Under the pieces are notes generated by a model, which was given only the letters and a program-made list of their open reading frames with translations, searched no databases and had not been told where the DNA came from. This document shows, piece after piece, positions 7,846 to 15,788 of a stretch of 64,000 nucleotides of DNA. Every line of letters starts with the position of its first letter. Within the stretch, counting starts at the first letter, position 1. Source of the stretch: Methanoculleus marisnigri JR1 (GTDB lineage: Archaea; Halobacteriota; Methanomicrobia; Methanomicrobiales; Methanoculleaceae); NCBI RefSeq assembly GCF_000015825.1, contig NC_009051.1, positions 1,420,695-1,484,694 on the forward strand. Reading direction: 5' to 3'. Position numbers and translations under genes: made by a program.

Positions 7846-8525
7846 TGGCGGCGACCCTCACCGAGGATCTCATTCAGATCTACGACGCCCTCTTCGCGGC
7901 GTTCGGCCACCAGCACTGGTGGCCCGCAAAGACGCCGTTCGAGACGATGGTCGGCGCGATCCTCACCCAGAACGTCTCCTGGACGAACGCGGCGCAGGCC
8001 ATCGCAAACCTCGAAGACGCCGGGATGCTCGACCCCCGCCTCCTCGCCGAGGCCGATACAGCAGATATCGCCCCCCTGATCGTCCCTTCCCGGTACTACA
8101 ACCAGAAGGCGGAGCGGATCCGGGAGTTTTCCCGAGTCTATGTCAGGGAGTTTCGCGCCGACCCGGCGGCGATGGCGGCCATGGAGACCGGCGAACTCCG
8201 CGAGCGGCTGCTCGCCCTCCGCGGTTTCGGGAAGGAGACAACGGACACCATCCTGCTGTATGTCTGCGAAAAGCCGGTCTTCGTCGTCGATGCCTATACC
8301 CGGCGGATATTCTCGCGCTACGGCTTCCTCCCCGAAGGGGCGTCCTACGACCTGACGCAACGGCTCTTTGCCGAGAACCTCGAGCCGGACGCGGAACTCT
8401 TCAACGACTACCACGCCCAGATCGTGCGCCTGGGGAATACTATCTGCAAAAGATCGCCGCTCTGCGACCGCTGTCCCATCCGCGAGGTTCGCGGGACGCT
8501 CCGGTGCGCCGTGGGGCGGGGGTGA
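7845..8525 (+). CDS. Endonuclease III-family DNA glycosylase, MagIII-like
   Basis: The 226-residue protein has the helix-hairpin-helix-GPD fold: an FETMVGAILTQNVSW helix, the hairpin LRGFGKETTDTILLY and the catalytic-Asp strand VFVVDAYTRR. Endonuclease III proper has Lys after the hairpin glycine (G-x-G-R/K-K-T); here the corresponding residue is Glu (GFGKET), as in the 3-methyladenine glycosylase MagIII type. A monofunctional base-excision glycosylase is therefore more likely than a lyase. Four cysteines at the end (CKRSPLCDRC...C) suit an iron-sulfur loop. The ATG at 7845 overlaps the TGA of nadE (TGATG); an in-frame GTG lies at 7836. The shared transcript with nadE looks positional rather than functional. 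Confidence 0.85.
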   Translation: MAATLTEDLIQIYDALFAAFGHQHWWPAKTPFETMVGAILTQNVSWTNAAQAIANLEDAGMLDPRLLAEADTADIAPLIVPSRYYNQKAERIREFSRVYVREFRADPAAMAAMETGELRERLLALRGFGKETTDTILLYVCEKPVFVVDAYTRRIFSRYGFLPEGASYDLTQRLFAENLEPDAELFNDYHAQIVRLGNTICKRSPLCDRCPIREVRGTLRCAVGRG

Positions 8526-9100
8526 AGGGTGTTAGGTTTTCCGGGTGCGACGGACGGAACGTCCGGAGCTCGAGAAAACGCAAAGCGTTTTCGAGTTGCG
8601 ACGGGCCGAAGGGTGCGACGGTTCACTAGAACCGGAGCATGAGAAGCCCGAAGGGCTTCGAGTCCGGAGCGCGAGCACCGTCAGGTGCGGGGTACACACA
8701 GCGGAACGACGGGTGCAGGAGCACCGAGGGGGCAAAGCGCGACGGGAACTCGTCAACAATCACACGAACTTCGCGTTCTCGAAGACCTTCGGTCCGTCCC
8801 GAATCGAACCTCACAGTGCTCACATTCTTCGTATCTGGAAATTTCTGCAGTCATACTGGCACGGATTTCAAGGGGATATCGCCATTGGAGGAACGACGCT
8901 CCGCAGGAGCGGAGTTCGAGCACCGAAGGTGCGAGGTGGGGCTGACGGGGAGTGCGATGGGCGGAACGCCCGGAGCTCGACCACCGTCAGGTGGGGAGGG
9001 GGAAACCCCCTCCCCTGTCCCCACCCCCCACGGCGATAGTCCCACGGTCCACTGCATGGGGATCTCTCCTTATTTCGGTCGTGTTGTTGCCAGCACTCAA
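8526..9100. repeat. Hairpin array A (variable stems, mostly GNA loops)
   Basis: This non-coding stretch is built of short inverted repeats. Examples are CGGACG/CGTCCG with loop GAA (8551-8565), GAAAACGC/GCGTTTTC with loop AAA (8574-8592), GGTTC/GAACC with loop ACTA (8620-8633), GAAGCCC/GGGCTTC with loop GAA (8643-8659), CGCTCC/GGAGCG with loop GCA (8897-8911) and GCACC/GGTGC with loop GAA (8920-8932). The arms differ between hairpins but always match each other. Many hairpins are preceded by GGAG-NNN-GA. Near the end is a long hairpin GGGGAGGGGG / CCCCCTCCCC (about 8995-9020) that recurs in arrays B and C. No protein is supported here. Confidence 0.85.
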
Positions 9101-9120
9101 ACCTGACGGTTCCCACGCTC

Positions 9121-9767
9121 CGGTCCTTCGGTCCGTCGCACTTCGCACCTGACGGTGCTCAAACTCCGGTCCTTCGGTCCGTCGCACTTCGCACCTGACG
9201 GTGCTCAAACTCCGGTCCTTCGGTCCGTCGCACTTCGCACCTGACGGTGCTCAAACTCCGGTCCTTCGGTCCGTCGCACTTCGCACCTGACGGTGCTCAA
9301 ACTCCGGTCCTTCGGTCCGTCGCACTTCGCACCTGACGGTGCTCAAACTCCGGTCCTTCGGTCCGTCGCACTTCGCACCTGACGGTGCTCAAACTCCGGT
9401 CCTTCGGTCCGTCGCACTTCGCACCTGACGGTGCTCAAACTCCGGTCCTAGCGGAACGTCGCACTTCGCACCTGACGGTGCTCAAACTCCGGTCCTTCGG
9501 TCCGTCGCACTTCGCACCTGACGGTGCTCAAACTCCGGTCCTTCGGTCCGTCGCACTTCGCACCTGACGGTGCTCAAACTCCGGTCCTAGCGGAACGTCG
9601 CACTTCGCACCTGACGGTGCTCAAACTCCGGTCCTTCGGTCCGTCGCACTTCGCACCTGACGGTGCTCAAACTCCGGTCCTTCGGTCCGTCGCACTTCGC
9701 ACCTGACGGTGCTCAAACTCCGGTCCTAGCGGAACGTCGCACTTCGCGGCTTCACACGAACTTGCAG
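9121..9767. repeat. 46-bp tandem repeat, 14 units, with a 139-bp higher-order period
   Basis: Fourteen units start (at CGGTCCT) at 9121, 9167, 9213, 9259, 9305, 9351, 9397, 9443, 9490, 9536, 9582, 9629, 9675 and 9721. Eleven are 46-bp units containing CGGTCCTTCGGTCCG. The units at 9443, 9582 and 9721 are a variant in which this reads CGGTCCTAGCGGAACG; they are one base longer and the last is cut short. Variants are spaced exactly 139 bp apart, so the last nine units form a three-unit higher-order repeat. There are no unique spacers, so this is not CRISPR. Each unit is a reverse-oriented relative of the hairpin-array unit, with the small GCACC/GGTGC stem. Confidence 0.93.
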
Positions 9768-9849
9768 AGCATGGATGATGATACCGCTCACGCAAAATGA
9801 GCGATGACTCTCCCCGGGCCGCCAGCGCCGGGAGAAAACCAATGCCCGC

Positions 9850-10029
9850 TCACTTCTTCCGGTAGATGTTCAACCCGATCTTGATGTCCTCGTGTTCCGG
9901 CACCGAGACGTTGCCCTCGGTGGAGGCGATCGTGATCGACTTCCCGCTCTTCGATGCGCCGAACTCTTTTTCGAGATCCACGCGTATGGTGAGGACGCTT
10001 CCCTCAACCGTCATGTCGACGTTCTTCAT
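9850..10029 (-). CDS. Small conserved hypothetical protein (59 aa)
   Basis: The protein reads MKNVDMTVEGSVLTIRVDL... and includes KSGKSITIASTEGN and a basic end (NIYRKK). Proteins of this size with the pattern 'MKxVxMxVEGxxLTIxVDLxxEFGxSxSGKxxxIASTEGNxxVP' are widespread small conserved proteins of unknown function in archaea and bacteria. The open frame extends 17 codons further, but the family begins at this methionine. The composition suggests a compact beta-sheet. It is divergent from recQ, with 107 bases between the starts. Confidence 0.75.
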   Translation of the reverse strand: MKNVDMTVEGSVLTIRVDLEKEFGASKSGKSITIASTEGNVSVPEHEDIKIGLNIYRKK

Positions 10030-10136
10030 CGCTTTCAGTACGTGCGTTCCCCGCGGATATGCGCATCGGTGCGGGAACAATAAACGCTATCCCGCCCCCG
10101 GTCCAACCGTACCAGCACATCAGGTTCTGTGACGCA

Positions 10137-11954
10137 ATGGACGCAAAACACACTGCTCTGGAGAAATATTTCGGTTACACGTCGTTCCTCCCCCACCAGG
10201 AAGAGATCGTCGACGCCGTCCTCGCCGGGCGCGACGTCCTCGCCGTCATGGCGACCGGAGGCGGCAAATCCCTCTGCTACCAGCTCCCCGCCCTCGTCTT
10301 CGGCGGGCTTACGGTCGTCGTCTCGCCGCTCATCGCCCTGATGAAGGATCAGGTCGACGGTCTCCGGGCAAACGGCATCCCGGCGGCGACGATCAACAGC
10401 TCGCTCGGGTATGGGGAGCAGAAGATCGTCGAGCGGGTGATCCTCGAAGGCCGCATCCGGATCCTCTACGTCTCGCCGGAACGGGCAGTGCAGCCGTTCT
10501 TCCTCTCGCTCATCGCAAAAGCGGACGTCCGGCTCATCGCCATCGATGAGGCGCACTGCATCTCCATGTGGGGCCACAACTTCCGCCCCGAATACCGCCG
10601 GCTTCGGGTGCTCAAAGAGCGGTTCCCCACCGTCCCCGTCATCGCCCTGACCGCGACCGCCATCCCCGCCGTCCAGAACGACATCGCGGTCGAGCTCGCT
10701 CTCTCGAACCCTGCCCGGTTCGTCGGGAGTTTCAACCGCAAAAACCTCACCTACCGGGTGGTGCCGAAGGCACGCTACTTCCCGAGGCTGGTCGCCTACC
10801 TGAATGAACACAAAAACGACGCCGGCATCATCTACTGCTTCTCCCAGAAAGCAACGGTGGAACTCGCGAAGAAACTGCAGGATAAAGGGTTCTCGGCGCT
10901 CCCCTACCACGCCGGCCTCCCCGACGCCGTCCGCGCGGAGCACCAGGAGGCCTTCTCCCGCGGCGACGTTGCGATCATCTGCGCCACCGTCGCCTTCGGC
11001 ATGGGCATCGACAAACCGGACGTCCGGTTCGTCATCCACACCGACCTCCCGAAGGATATCGAGTCCTACTACCAGGAGACCGGCAGAGCAGGGAGGGACG
11101 GGGAGCCGGGCGACTGCATCCTCTACTACTCCCGTGGCGACTACGGCACGATCCGCTACATCATCGAGAAGGAGGGCGCCGATGCGACACAGAAGGACGT
11201 CGCCTACCGTAAAGTGGGGGCGATGCTCGACTACTGCGAGACTCCCGGATGCCGGAGGAAGTTCCTGCTCGCCTACTTCGGCGAGTCCTACCCGGAGGAG
11301 CGGTGCGGCGCATGCGACCGCTGCGAGACGCCGGTGAAGGTATTCGACGGGACGGAGGTGGCGGCGGCGGTCATCGCGTGCATCCGCGAGACAGGGGAAC
11401 GGTTCGGCGCTTCCTACATCGCCGACGTCCTCGCCGGCTCGAAGAGCGCGAGGGTTCGCGAGAACGGGCACGACCGGCTTTCTGCCTACGGCTCCGGCAG
11501 GGGCTACACCCGCGACCAGTGGCTGCTCTTCATCCAGGAGATGGTCGGGAAGGGGTTCGTCGCGTCGACCGGCGGCCGGTACCCCGTCCTCGTTTCAAAC
11601 GACCGGAGCCGGGCGGTGCTCGCGGGGAAGAACCCGGTGCCGCTCGCAGAGCCGCGTCCGGAGGGCGTCGTCGCGCCGGAAACCGGGGAGAAGGACTACG
11701 ACGAACCCCTCTTCCTCCGGCTCCGCCGGCTCCGGAAAGTCGTTGCCGACCTCGATCACGTGCCGCCGTTCGTCGTCTTCCACGACCGGAGCCTCAAGGA
11801 GATGGCAACGTACTACCCGACCACCGGCGTTGCCCTCCTCGAGATCTACGGCGTCAGCGAGGCGAAACTGAAGCGTTACGGCAGGAAGTTCCTCGACGCC
11901 ATCGATAAGCACTGCGCCGAACACGGGATCGGGCCGGAGCAGCGGAGAGGGTGA
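10137..11954 (+). CDS. recQ: ATP-dependent DNA helicase RecQ
   Basis: The 605-residue protein has helicase motif 0 (YFGYTSFLPHQEEIV), Walker A (MATGGGKSLCYQLPA, about 38-52), DEAH (AIDEAHCISMWGHNFRPEY, 135 on) and motifs IV-VI (GIIYCFSQ, GMGIDKPDVRFVIH, ETGRAGRDGEPG). A RecQ zinc-binding region (CDYCETPGCRRKFLLAYF ... CGACDRC), a winged-helix RQC part and a C-terminal HRDC domain ('FLRLRRLRKVVAD ... YGVSEAKLKRYGRKFLDAI') follow. It unwinds 3'-5' during repair and restart of forks. The ATG at 10137 is chosen over an upstream frame because the RecQ fold starts there. Full length for a bacterial-type RecQ. Confidence 0.95.
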   Translation: MDAKHTALEKYFGYTSFLPHQEEIVDAVLAGRDVLAVMATGGGKSLCYQLPALVFGGLTVVVSPLIALMKDQVDGLRANGIPAATINSSLGYGEQKIVERVILEGRIRILYVSPERAVQPFFLSLIAKADVRLIAIDEAHCISMWGHNFRPEYRRLRVLKERFPTVPVIALTATAIPAVQNDIAVELALSNPARFVGSFNRKNLTYRVVPKARYFPRLVAYLNEHKNDAGIIYCFSQKATVELAKKLQDKGFSALPYHAGLPDAVRAEHQEAFSRGDVAIICATVAFGMGIDKPDVRFVIHTDLPKDIESYYQETGRAGRDGEPGDCILYYSRGDYGTIRYIIEKEGADATQKDVAYRKVGAMLDYCETPGCRRKFLLAYFGESYPEERCGACDRCETPVKVFDGTEVAAAVIACIRETGERFGASYIADVLAGSKSARVRENGHDRLSAYGSGRGYTRDQWLLFIQEMVGKGFVASTGGRYPVLVSNDRSRAVLAGKNPVPLAEPRPEGVVAPETGEKDYDEPLFLRLRRLRKVVADLDHVPPFVVFHDRSLKEMATYYPTTGVALLEIYGVSEAKLKRYGRKFLDAIDKHCAEHGIGPEQRRG

Positions 11955-12020
11955 CCCCCCCTCCCCAAACACCCCAAATCCATCCTCAACTCGATGTATT
12001 AATGAACGAGGAGCGCCAAT

Positions 12021-13007
12021 ATGCCAGGTACAAGGCATATGCGGCTCATTTCATGGAACATAGATCTCTTCCGCTCCGGCCTTAAGAGCGTGGAGAAGAA
12101 AGTCGAAGCGGTCTGTCGGCACTCGCCTGATATCGTCGCTTTCCAGGAGGTGACGGATCGGGCGCTGCCGCTCTTCCGGGAAGAACTGGAGAAGTTTGGA
12201 CTGCTCCACTCCATCGACAGCCTTGCGCTGGTGGAGATCGCGCGGGTGGCCTATATGGCCGAACGACTGAACGACCTTCGCGCACGGGGCGCGAACGATC
12301 CCTTCCAGTTCGCGTATAACGTCTCCCGGCTCTCGGAACAGTACTATCCTCCCGGCGAAGCAAAGAGCTGCGGATGCCTGATCGCGAGCAGGTACCCCCT
12401 CACGCCGTTAAACCCGCTCGACTTCGATATCCCGTGGAAACAGCGGGTGGTCTCTGCCGTCGTCAGCGCACCGGCGGGCGAGTTCGAGGTTCACAACGCC
12501 CATGTGCCGACGGCGATCGGCACCCGGAGGAACGAGATCGTCAAGGCCGAGACGCTGGCCGGGATCTACCGCCACCTCGCCGTCCAGTCGGCACGACCGC
12601 GGATCCTCTGCGGCGATCTCCACATCCCGGAGGCGGAGCTCCCCGACGGAACGATCGTTCCCTTCTACCGCGACATCATCCCGGACGAAACCTACAACAC
12701 CATGATCTCCGAGAGCGACGAGTACCTCGGCCGCCCGAGAAAGTGGTGGTACAACGCCGAGATGAACGTCCTCCCCGGTCTCGCGGAGTACGACCTCCCC
12801 GACGTCTTCCGTAGACTTCACGGCTACCAGGCGAGAGAGTACAGCTGGTGCCCCGACCGCGGGCCCGAGGATGTGCCGAAGTGCAAACGCTACGACCACA
12901 TCTTCGCGTCTACGCGCCTCAACCCGACGGCGTGCTGGTACCTCCATGACCTGCGGGGGCAGGGGTTGAGCGATCACTCCGCCGTCGTGATGGACTTCGA
13001 GCCGTGA
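12021..13007 (+). CDS. Endonuclease/exonuclease/phosphatase family protein
   Basis: The 328-residue protein shows the EEP (DNase I-like) pattern: MRLISWNIDLF (Asn strand), DIVAFQEVTDRA (metal-binding Glu), HNAHVPTAIG, ILCGDLHIPEAE (D-x-N/H type) and the C-terminal LSDHSAVVMDF (SDH). These residues form the metal-dependent phosphodiester hydrolase site; DNA, RNA, lipid and nucleotide substrates are all known in the superfamily. GAGGAG seven bases before the ATG at 12021 supports that start. It is 66 bases after recQ on the same strand, so a repair role is possible but not shown. Confidence 0.82.
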   Translation: MPGTRHMRLISWNIDLFRSGLKSVEKKVEAVCRHSPDIVAFQEVTDRALPLFREELEKFGLLHSIDSLALVEIARVAYMAERLNDLRARGANDPFQFAYNVSRLSEQYYPPGEAKSCGCLIASRYPLTPLNPLDFDIPWKQRVVSAVVSAPAGEFEVHNAHVPTAIGTRRNEIVKAETLAGIYRHLAVQSARPRILCGDLHIPEAELPDGTIVPFYRDIIPDETYNTMISESDEYLGRPRKWWYNAEMNVLPGLAEYDLPDVFRRLHGYQAREYSWCPDRGPEDVPKCKRYDHIFASTRLNPTACWYLHDLRGQGLSDHSAVVMDFEP

Positions 13008-13103
13008 GCAGGTGCGAGGCCGTCCGCGGCACAAGCCCGGTCCGGCACCCACCTTAGCGCAGGCTCTGCCGGCCTGGCCGCACCCGCTGTTTTTCTTCAT
13101 GAC

Positions 13104-13114
13104 CTTTTTTAAAC
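13104..13114 (+). promoter_or_regulatory. TATA-like element before the small FMN-binding protein
   Basis: CTTTTTTAAAC lies about 35-40 bases before the ATG at 13147 in an otherwise GC-rich gap, at a suitable distance for an archaeal TATA box with a short leader containing GGTGA. Confidence 0.4.
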
Positions 13115-13146
13115 CTGCAGTCGAGAGAGTATACCGGTGAAAAACA

Positions 13147-13551
13147 ATGGTTGCACTTACTGAAGAGATGAAGACGGCGTTTCGCACGATGAAGGCGTTT
13201 CCGGTCGCCACTGCTTCGAAGGACGGCTGGCCGAACGTGGTGCCGATCGCGTTCGTCGAGATCGTCGACGACGAGACGATCTGGATCGCGGACAACTTCA
13301 TGAAGAAGACGCTCGCAAACGTCCAGGAGAACCCGAAGGTCTCCATCTACGTCTGGGGGCCCGAGACGAAGGGCTGCTTCCAGGTCAAGGGCGACGTCGA
13401 GATCCGGTCGAGCGGCCCGGAGTTCGAGAAGATGCAGTTCACCGTCCGGGCGAAGATGGCGAAGGCGCCGGCGAAGACCCTCCTCATCATGAAGGTTCGC
13501 GAGATCTACGAGTGCTCCCCCGGACCGAAGGCCGGGGAGAAGATTCTTTAA
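13147..13551 (+). CDS. Pyridoxamine 5'-phosphate oxidase-related FMN-binding protein
   Basis: The 134-residue protein has the split-barrel motif set FPVATASKDGWPNVVPIAFVEIVDDETIWIADNFMKKTLANVQENPKVSIYVW, typical of small FMN-binding PNPOx-like proteins in methanogens. These dimeric proteins bind FMN or F420 and are often found near stress genes. GGTGA lies six bases before the start codon. A T-run follows the stop. It lies between the EEP-family gene and hairpin array B and seems to be transcribed alone. Confidence 0.88.
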   Translation: MVALTEEMKTAFRTMKAFPVATASKDGWPNVVPIAFVEIVDDETIWIADNFMKKTLANVQENPKVSIYVWGPETKGCFQVKGDVEIRSSGPEFEKMQFTVRAKMAKAPAKTLLIMKVREIYECSPGPKAGEKIL

Positions 13552-13560
13552 CTTTTTTTC
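13552..13560 (+). terminator. T-run terminator
   Basis: Seven Ts (13553-13559) directly follow the stop codon at 13551, the usual form of an archaeal intrinsic terminator. Confidence 0.55.
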
Positions 13561-13682
13561 TGCGGGATCCCTGCCGGGATCTGCCGTGGGCAATATCCAC
13601 GGCCTTCTCCCAGGTTCTCTTGCGCCGCAGGTGGCGCCTACGTAGGCGATCGACAGAACCGTTCGGGTTCGTGAAAAGTCCC

Positions 13683-14060
13683 GTACAGTGGACCGTGGGG
13701 GATATCGCCACCGGGGGAGTGCGACTGGCCAAAGGTGCGATGTTCCGGAGGAACGGAGCTGGAGCACCGTTAGGTGCGGGGGCAGGAGCACGAGAAGAAC
13801 GAAGTTCTTCGAGGGGCTGACGGGGAGTGCGATGGTTCGGAGCGCGACTGCCGTCCCGGCAGGAGCGTGAGCACCGAAGGTGCGAAGAACCGGAGCTCGA
13901 GCACCCGAAGGGTGCGGAGTGCGAGCGAAGCGAGCTTGAGCACCGGAGGTGCGAGTGCGATGGGCGGATCGCCCGGAGCTCGACCACCGTCAGGTGGGGA
14001 GGGGGTCTCCCCTCCCCTGTCCCCACAATTTAAGGGATTTCTGTAACCCCAACCATCTCC
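13683..14060. repeat. Hairpin array B
   Basis: This array has the same architecture as A. It contains GTTCC/GGAAC with loop GGA (13742-13754), GCACC/GGTGC with loop GTTA, GAAGAAC/GTTCTTC with loop GAA (13794-13810), GCACC/GGTGC with GAA, GCACCC/GGGTGC with GAA, GCACC/GGTGC with GGA, and a G-rich terminal hairpin GGGGAGGGG/CCCCTCCCC with loop GTCT (about 13995-14018). It begins with AGTGGACCGTGGGGGATATCGCC-type sequence (split over 13686-13708) also seen in A (inverted) and C. The 13561-14322 gap holds no supported gene. Confidence 0.85.
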
Positions 14061-14322
14061 CGCTCCAGGCAGGTATACGCATCCCTGCTCCAGCCTTCCA
14101 GATCCACTCACGCCTGGCCGTATGGTACAATCAAATGCAAACTACCGTCCCCGGCCAGCACACGGATACCAGGCTTCGCACCTGACGGTGCTTTGAGGTT
14201 GTGTCTGCTCACGACCACCGAATCCACATGTTCGCGCACCGCCTCACAGAGGGGACTGCCTTCCCGGTTCTAAACTATTTTCCCGCACCGCCGCCAACGC
14301 TTCCTCAGGATTTGATGAAAAA

Positions 14323-14997
14323 ATGAAGATAGCCGCAGTTGTGGGAAGCCCGCGGGGAGTGCAGAGCAGGACGAGAAAACTTGTAACCTTCGTGCTCGCC
14401 GGGGCAAAAGAGGCCGGTGCCGAGATCGATATCATCGACCGCGCCGATCTGCAGATCGTCGCCTGCACCGGTTGCGAGAGTTGCAGCCTGGACGGGACGT
14501 GCGTCTTTGGCGACGACTTCCCCGCCGCGTACGACCGGATACGGGATGCCGACGGGCTGGTGTTCGCCTCGCCGGTCTACGTCGACAACGTCAGCGGGCA
14601 GATGAAGGTCTTCATCGACCGGCTGGCGGACGCTATGCGTTACCAGAAGTTCGCCGGGAAATACGGCTGCAGCGTCGCGACCACGCAGGTCTCGGGAGGC
14701 GACGCGGTCGTCGGTTACCTGAACCACGTGCTCAACTACCTCGGGGTGACGACGGTCGGGGGGATGAGCGTCGCACTCGATGACGACCCGGAGGCGCTCG
14801 ACCGGGCTGAACCGGCGGCACGCGATCTCGGGCGCCGGCTCGCCCTTGCCGTCAGGGACCGGCCGCGCTATCCCGATCAGGAGGCCCGGATGGCGGAGAA
14901 CCGGAAATACTTCGCCGGCATCGTCCGGGCGAACCGGGACTGGCGGCCGGACGAGTACGAGCGGTGGGTGCGTGAGGGCTGGATCGGGGAGGAATGA
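14323..14997 (+). CDS. Iron-sulfur flavoprotein (Isf-like)
   Basis: The 224-residue protein starts with a flavodoxin-like FMN loop (MKIAAVVGSPRGVQSRTRKLV) and carries the compact cysteine motif CTGCESCSLDGTC (C-x2-C-x2-C-x5-C), the signature of methanogen iron-sulfur flavoproteins that bind FMN and one [4Fe-4S] cluster. FASPVYVDNVSGQMKVFIDRL is the second flavin-binding loop. Isf proteins reduce O2, H2O2 or other acceptors with ferredoxin electrons. The tail (about 185-224, charged) is longer than in flavodoxin reductases. It stands alone between arrays B and C. Confidence 0.88.
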   Translation: MKIAAVVGSPRGVQSRTRKLVTFVLAGAKEAGAEIDIIDRADLQIVACTGCESCSLDGTCVFGDDFPAAYDRIRDADGLVFASPVYVDNVSGQMKVFIDRLADAMRYQKFAGKYGCSVATTQVSGGDAVVGYLNHVLNYLGVTTVGGMSVALDDDPEALDRAEPAARDLGRRLALAVRDRPRYPDQEARMAENRKYFAGIVRANRDWRPDEYERWVREGWIGEE

Positions 14998-15179
14998 GGA
15001 GCCGGCGACGCGATCCTGCCGGCATCGCCGGTTCCAGACCGGACAAAGGGAACCGCATCCAGCCATAGAAGAGCAGAACTACCGGTCCTGTTGAAACCCT
15101 GTTCCGATCATCATCCTTTCCCGATGGGGTTGATACTGGGCCCGGCTGTCCCGGGGACGACCTTTTTTCTCGGGCCCGG

Positions 15180-15575
15180 GATCAACCTTTTCCCCGGACA
15201 TCCCCATGCAGTGGACCGTGGTTGCCTGCGCACCTTCGCACCTTCGGTGCTCAAACTCCGTTCCTGAGGGAACGTCGTTCTCCGGTGCTCGAACTCCCGC
15301 CGTGCCGCCGGTCGCTTATCGCCACTGGGGTGGGGCTGACGGGGAGGGGGTCTCCCCCTCCCCTGTCTCCACGTTGTAATGGATCTCTGTAACCCCCACC
15401 ACCCGCGCTTCGCGCTCCTCCCGCCCCAGGGGGGCGGGCAGTGCGTGGCGATAGGCGATGCCCCTACGGGATATCGCTGGAGAAGACCGAAGGTCCTGGA
15501 CTGGCGATGGACGGAATGCGACCGGCCGCCAGGGCGGGAGCATGAGCACCGCAGGTGCGCAGCCCGGTGGAAAGC
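15180..15575. repeat. Hairpin array C
   Basis: This array contains, in mixed orientation, GCACC/GGTGC with loop TTC (about 15234-15247), GTTCC/GGAAC, the G-rich hairpin GGGGAGGGGG/CCCCCTCCCC with loop TCT (about 15341-15363) and GCACC/GGTGC with loop GCA (about 15545-15558). It shares the flank TCTGTAACCCC-CACC with array B and GCAGTGGACCGTGG with arrays A and B. The gap 14998-15664 has no supported gene. Confidence 0.8.
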
Positions 15576-15664
15576 CGTGCCCCTGATTGCGGCCATTTTG
15601 CGCAAACGGGGGGTTCAACAAGGCCCAACTACCTTTCTTCAACGATTGGGCGTGAATAACGGAG

Positions 15665-15749
15665 CGCCGGGAGGGAGATTTGAACTCCCGAGGTGCCAGG
15701 CACCAGTGGCTTTCAAGGCCACCGCCTTCCCGGACTAGACTATCCCGGC
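15665..15749 (-). tRNA. tRNA-Ser (anticodon TGA)
   Basis: On the minus strand the 85-nt sequence folds as a class II tRNA. It has a 7-bp acceptor stem (GCCGGGA with TCCCGGC), an anticodon arm with loop CTTGAAA (anticodon TGA), a long variable arm (TGGTGCC...GGCACC type) and a T-arm GGGAG-TTCAAAT-CTCCC. The discriminator base is G and CCA is not encoded, both normal for archaeal serine tRNA. No intron is seen. Confidence 0.95.
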
Positions 15750-15788
15750 TCGCCTTAACCTATAGGTCACCGGACAAAAAAAGGTTGT

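Noticed and set aside
9385-9706. Two 60-residue open frames within the tandem repeat
   Set aside because: They simply translate the repeat and duplicate each other; no start signal.
9121-9767. CRISPR array
   Set aside because: Units are contiguous with no unique spacers, and there are no cas genes near.
8526-15575. Insertion sequence or transposon
   Set aside because: No transposase gene is present; the arrays are non-coding and no target-site duplication can be shown from one copy each.
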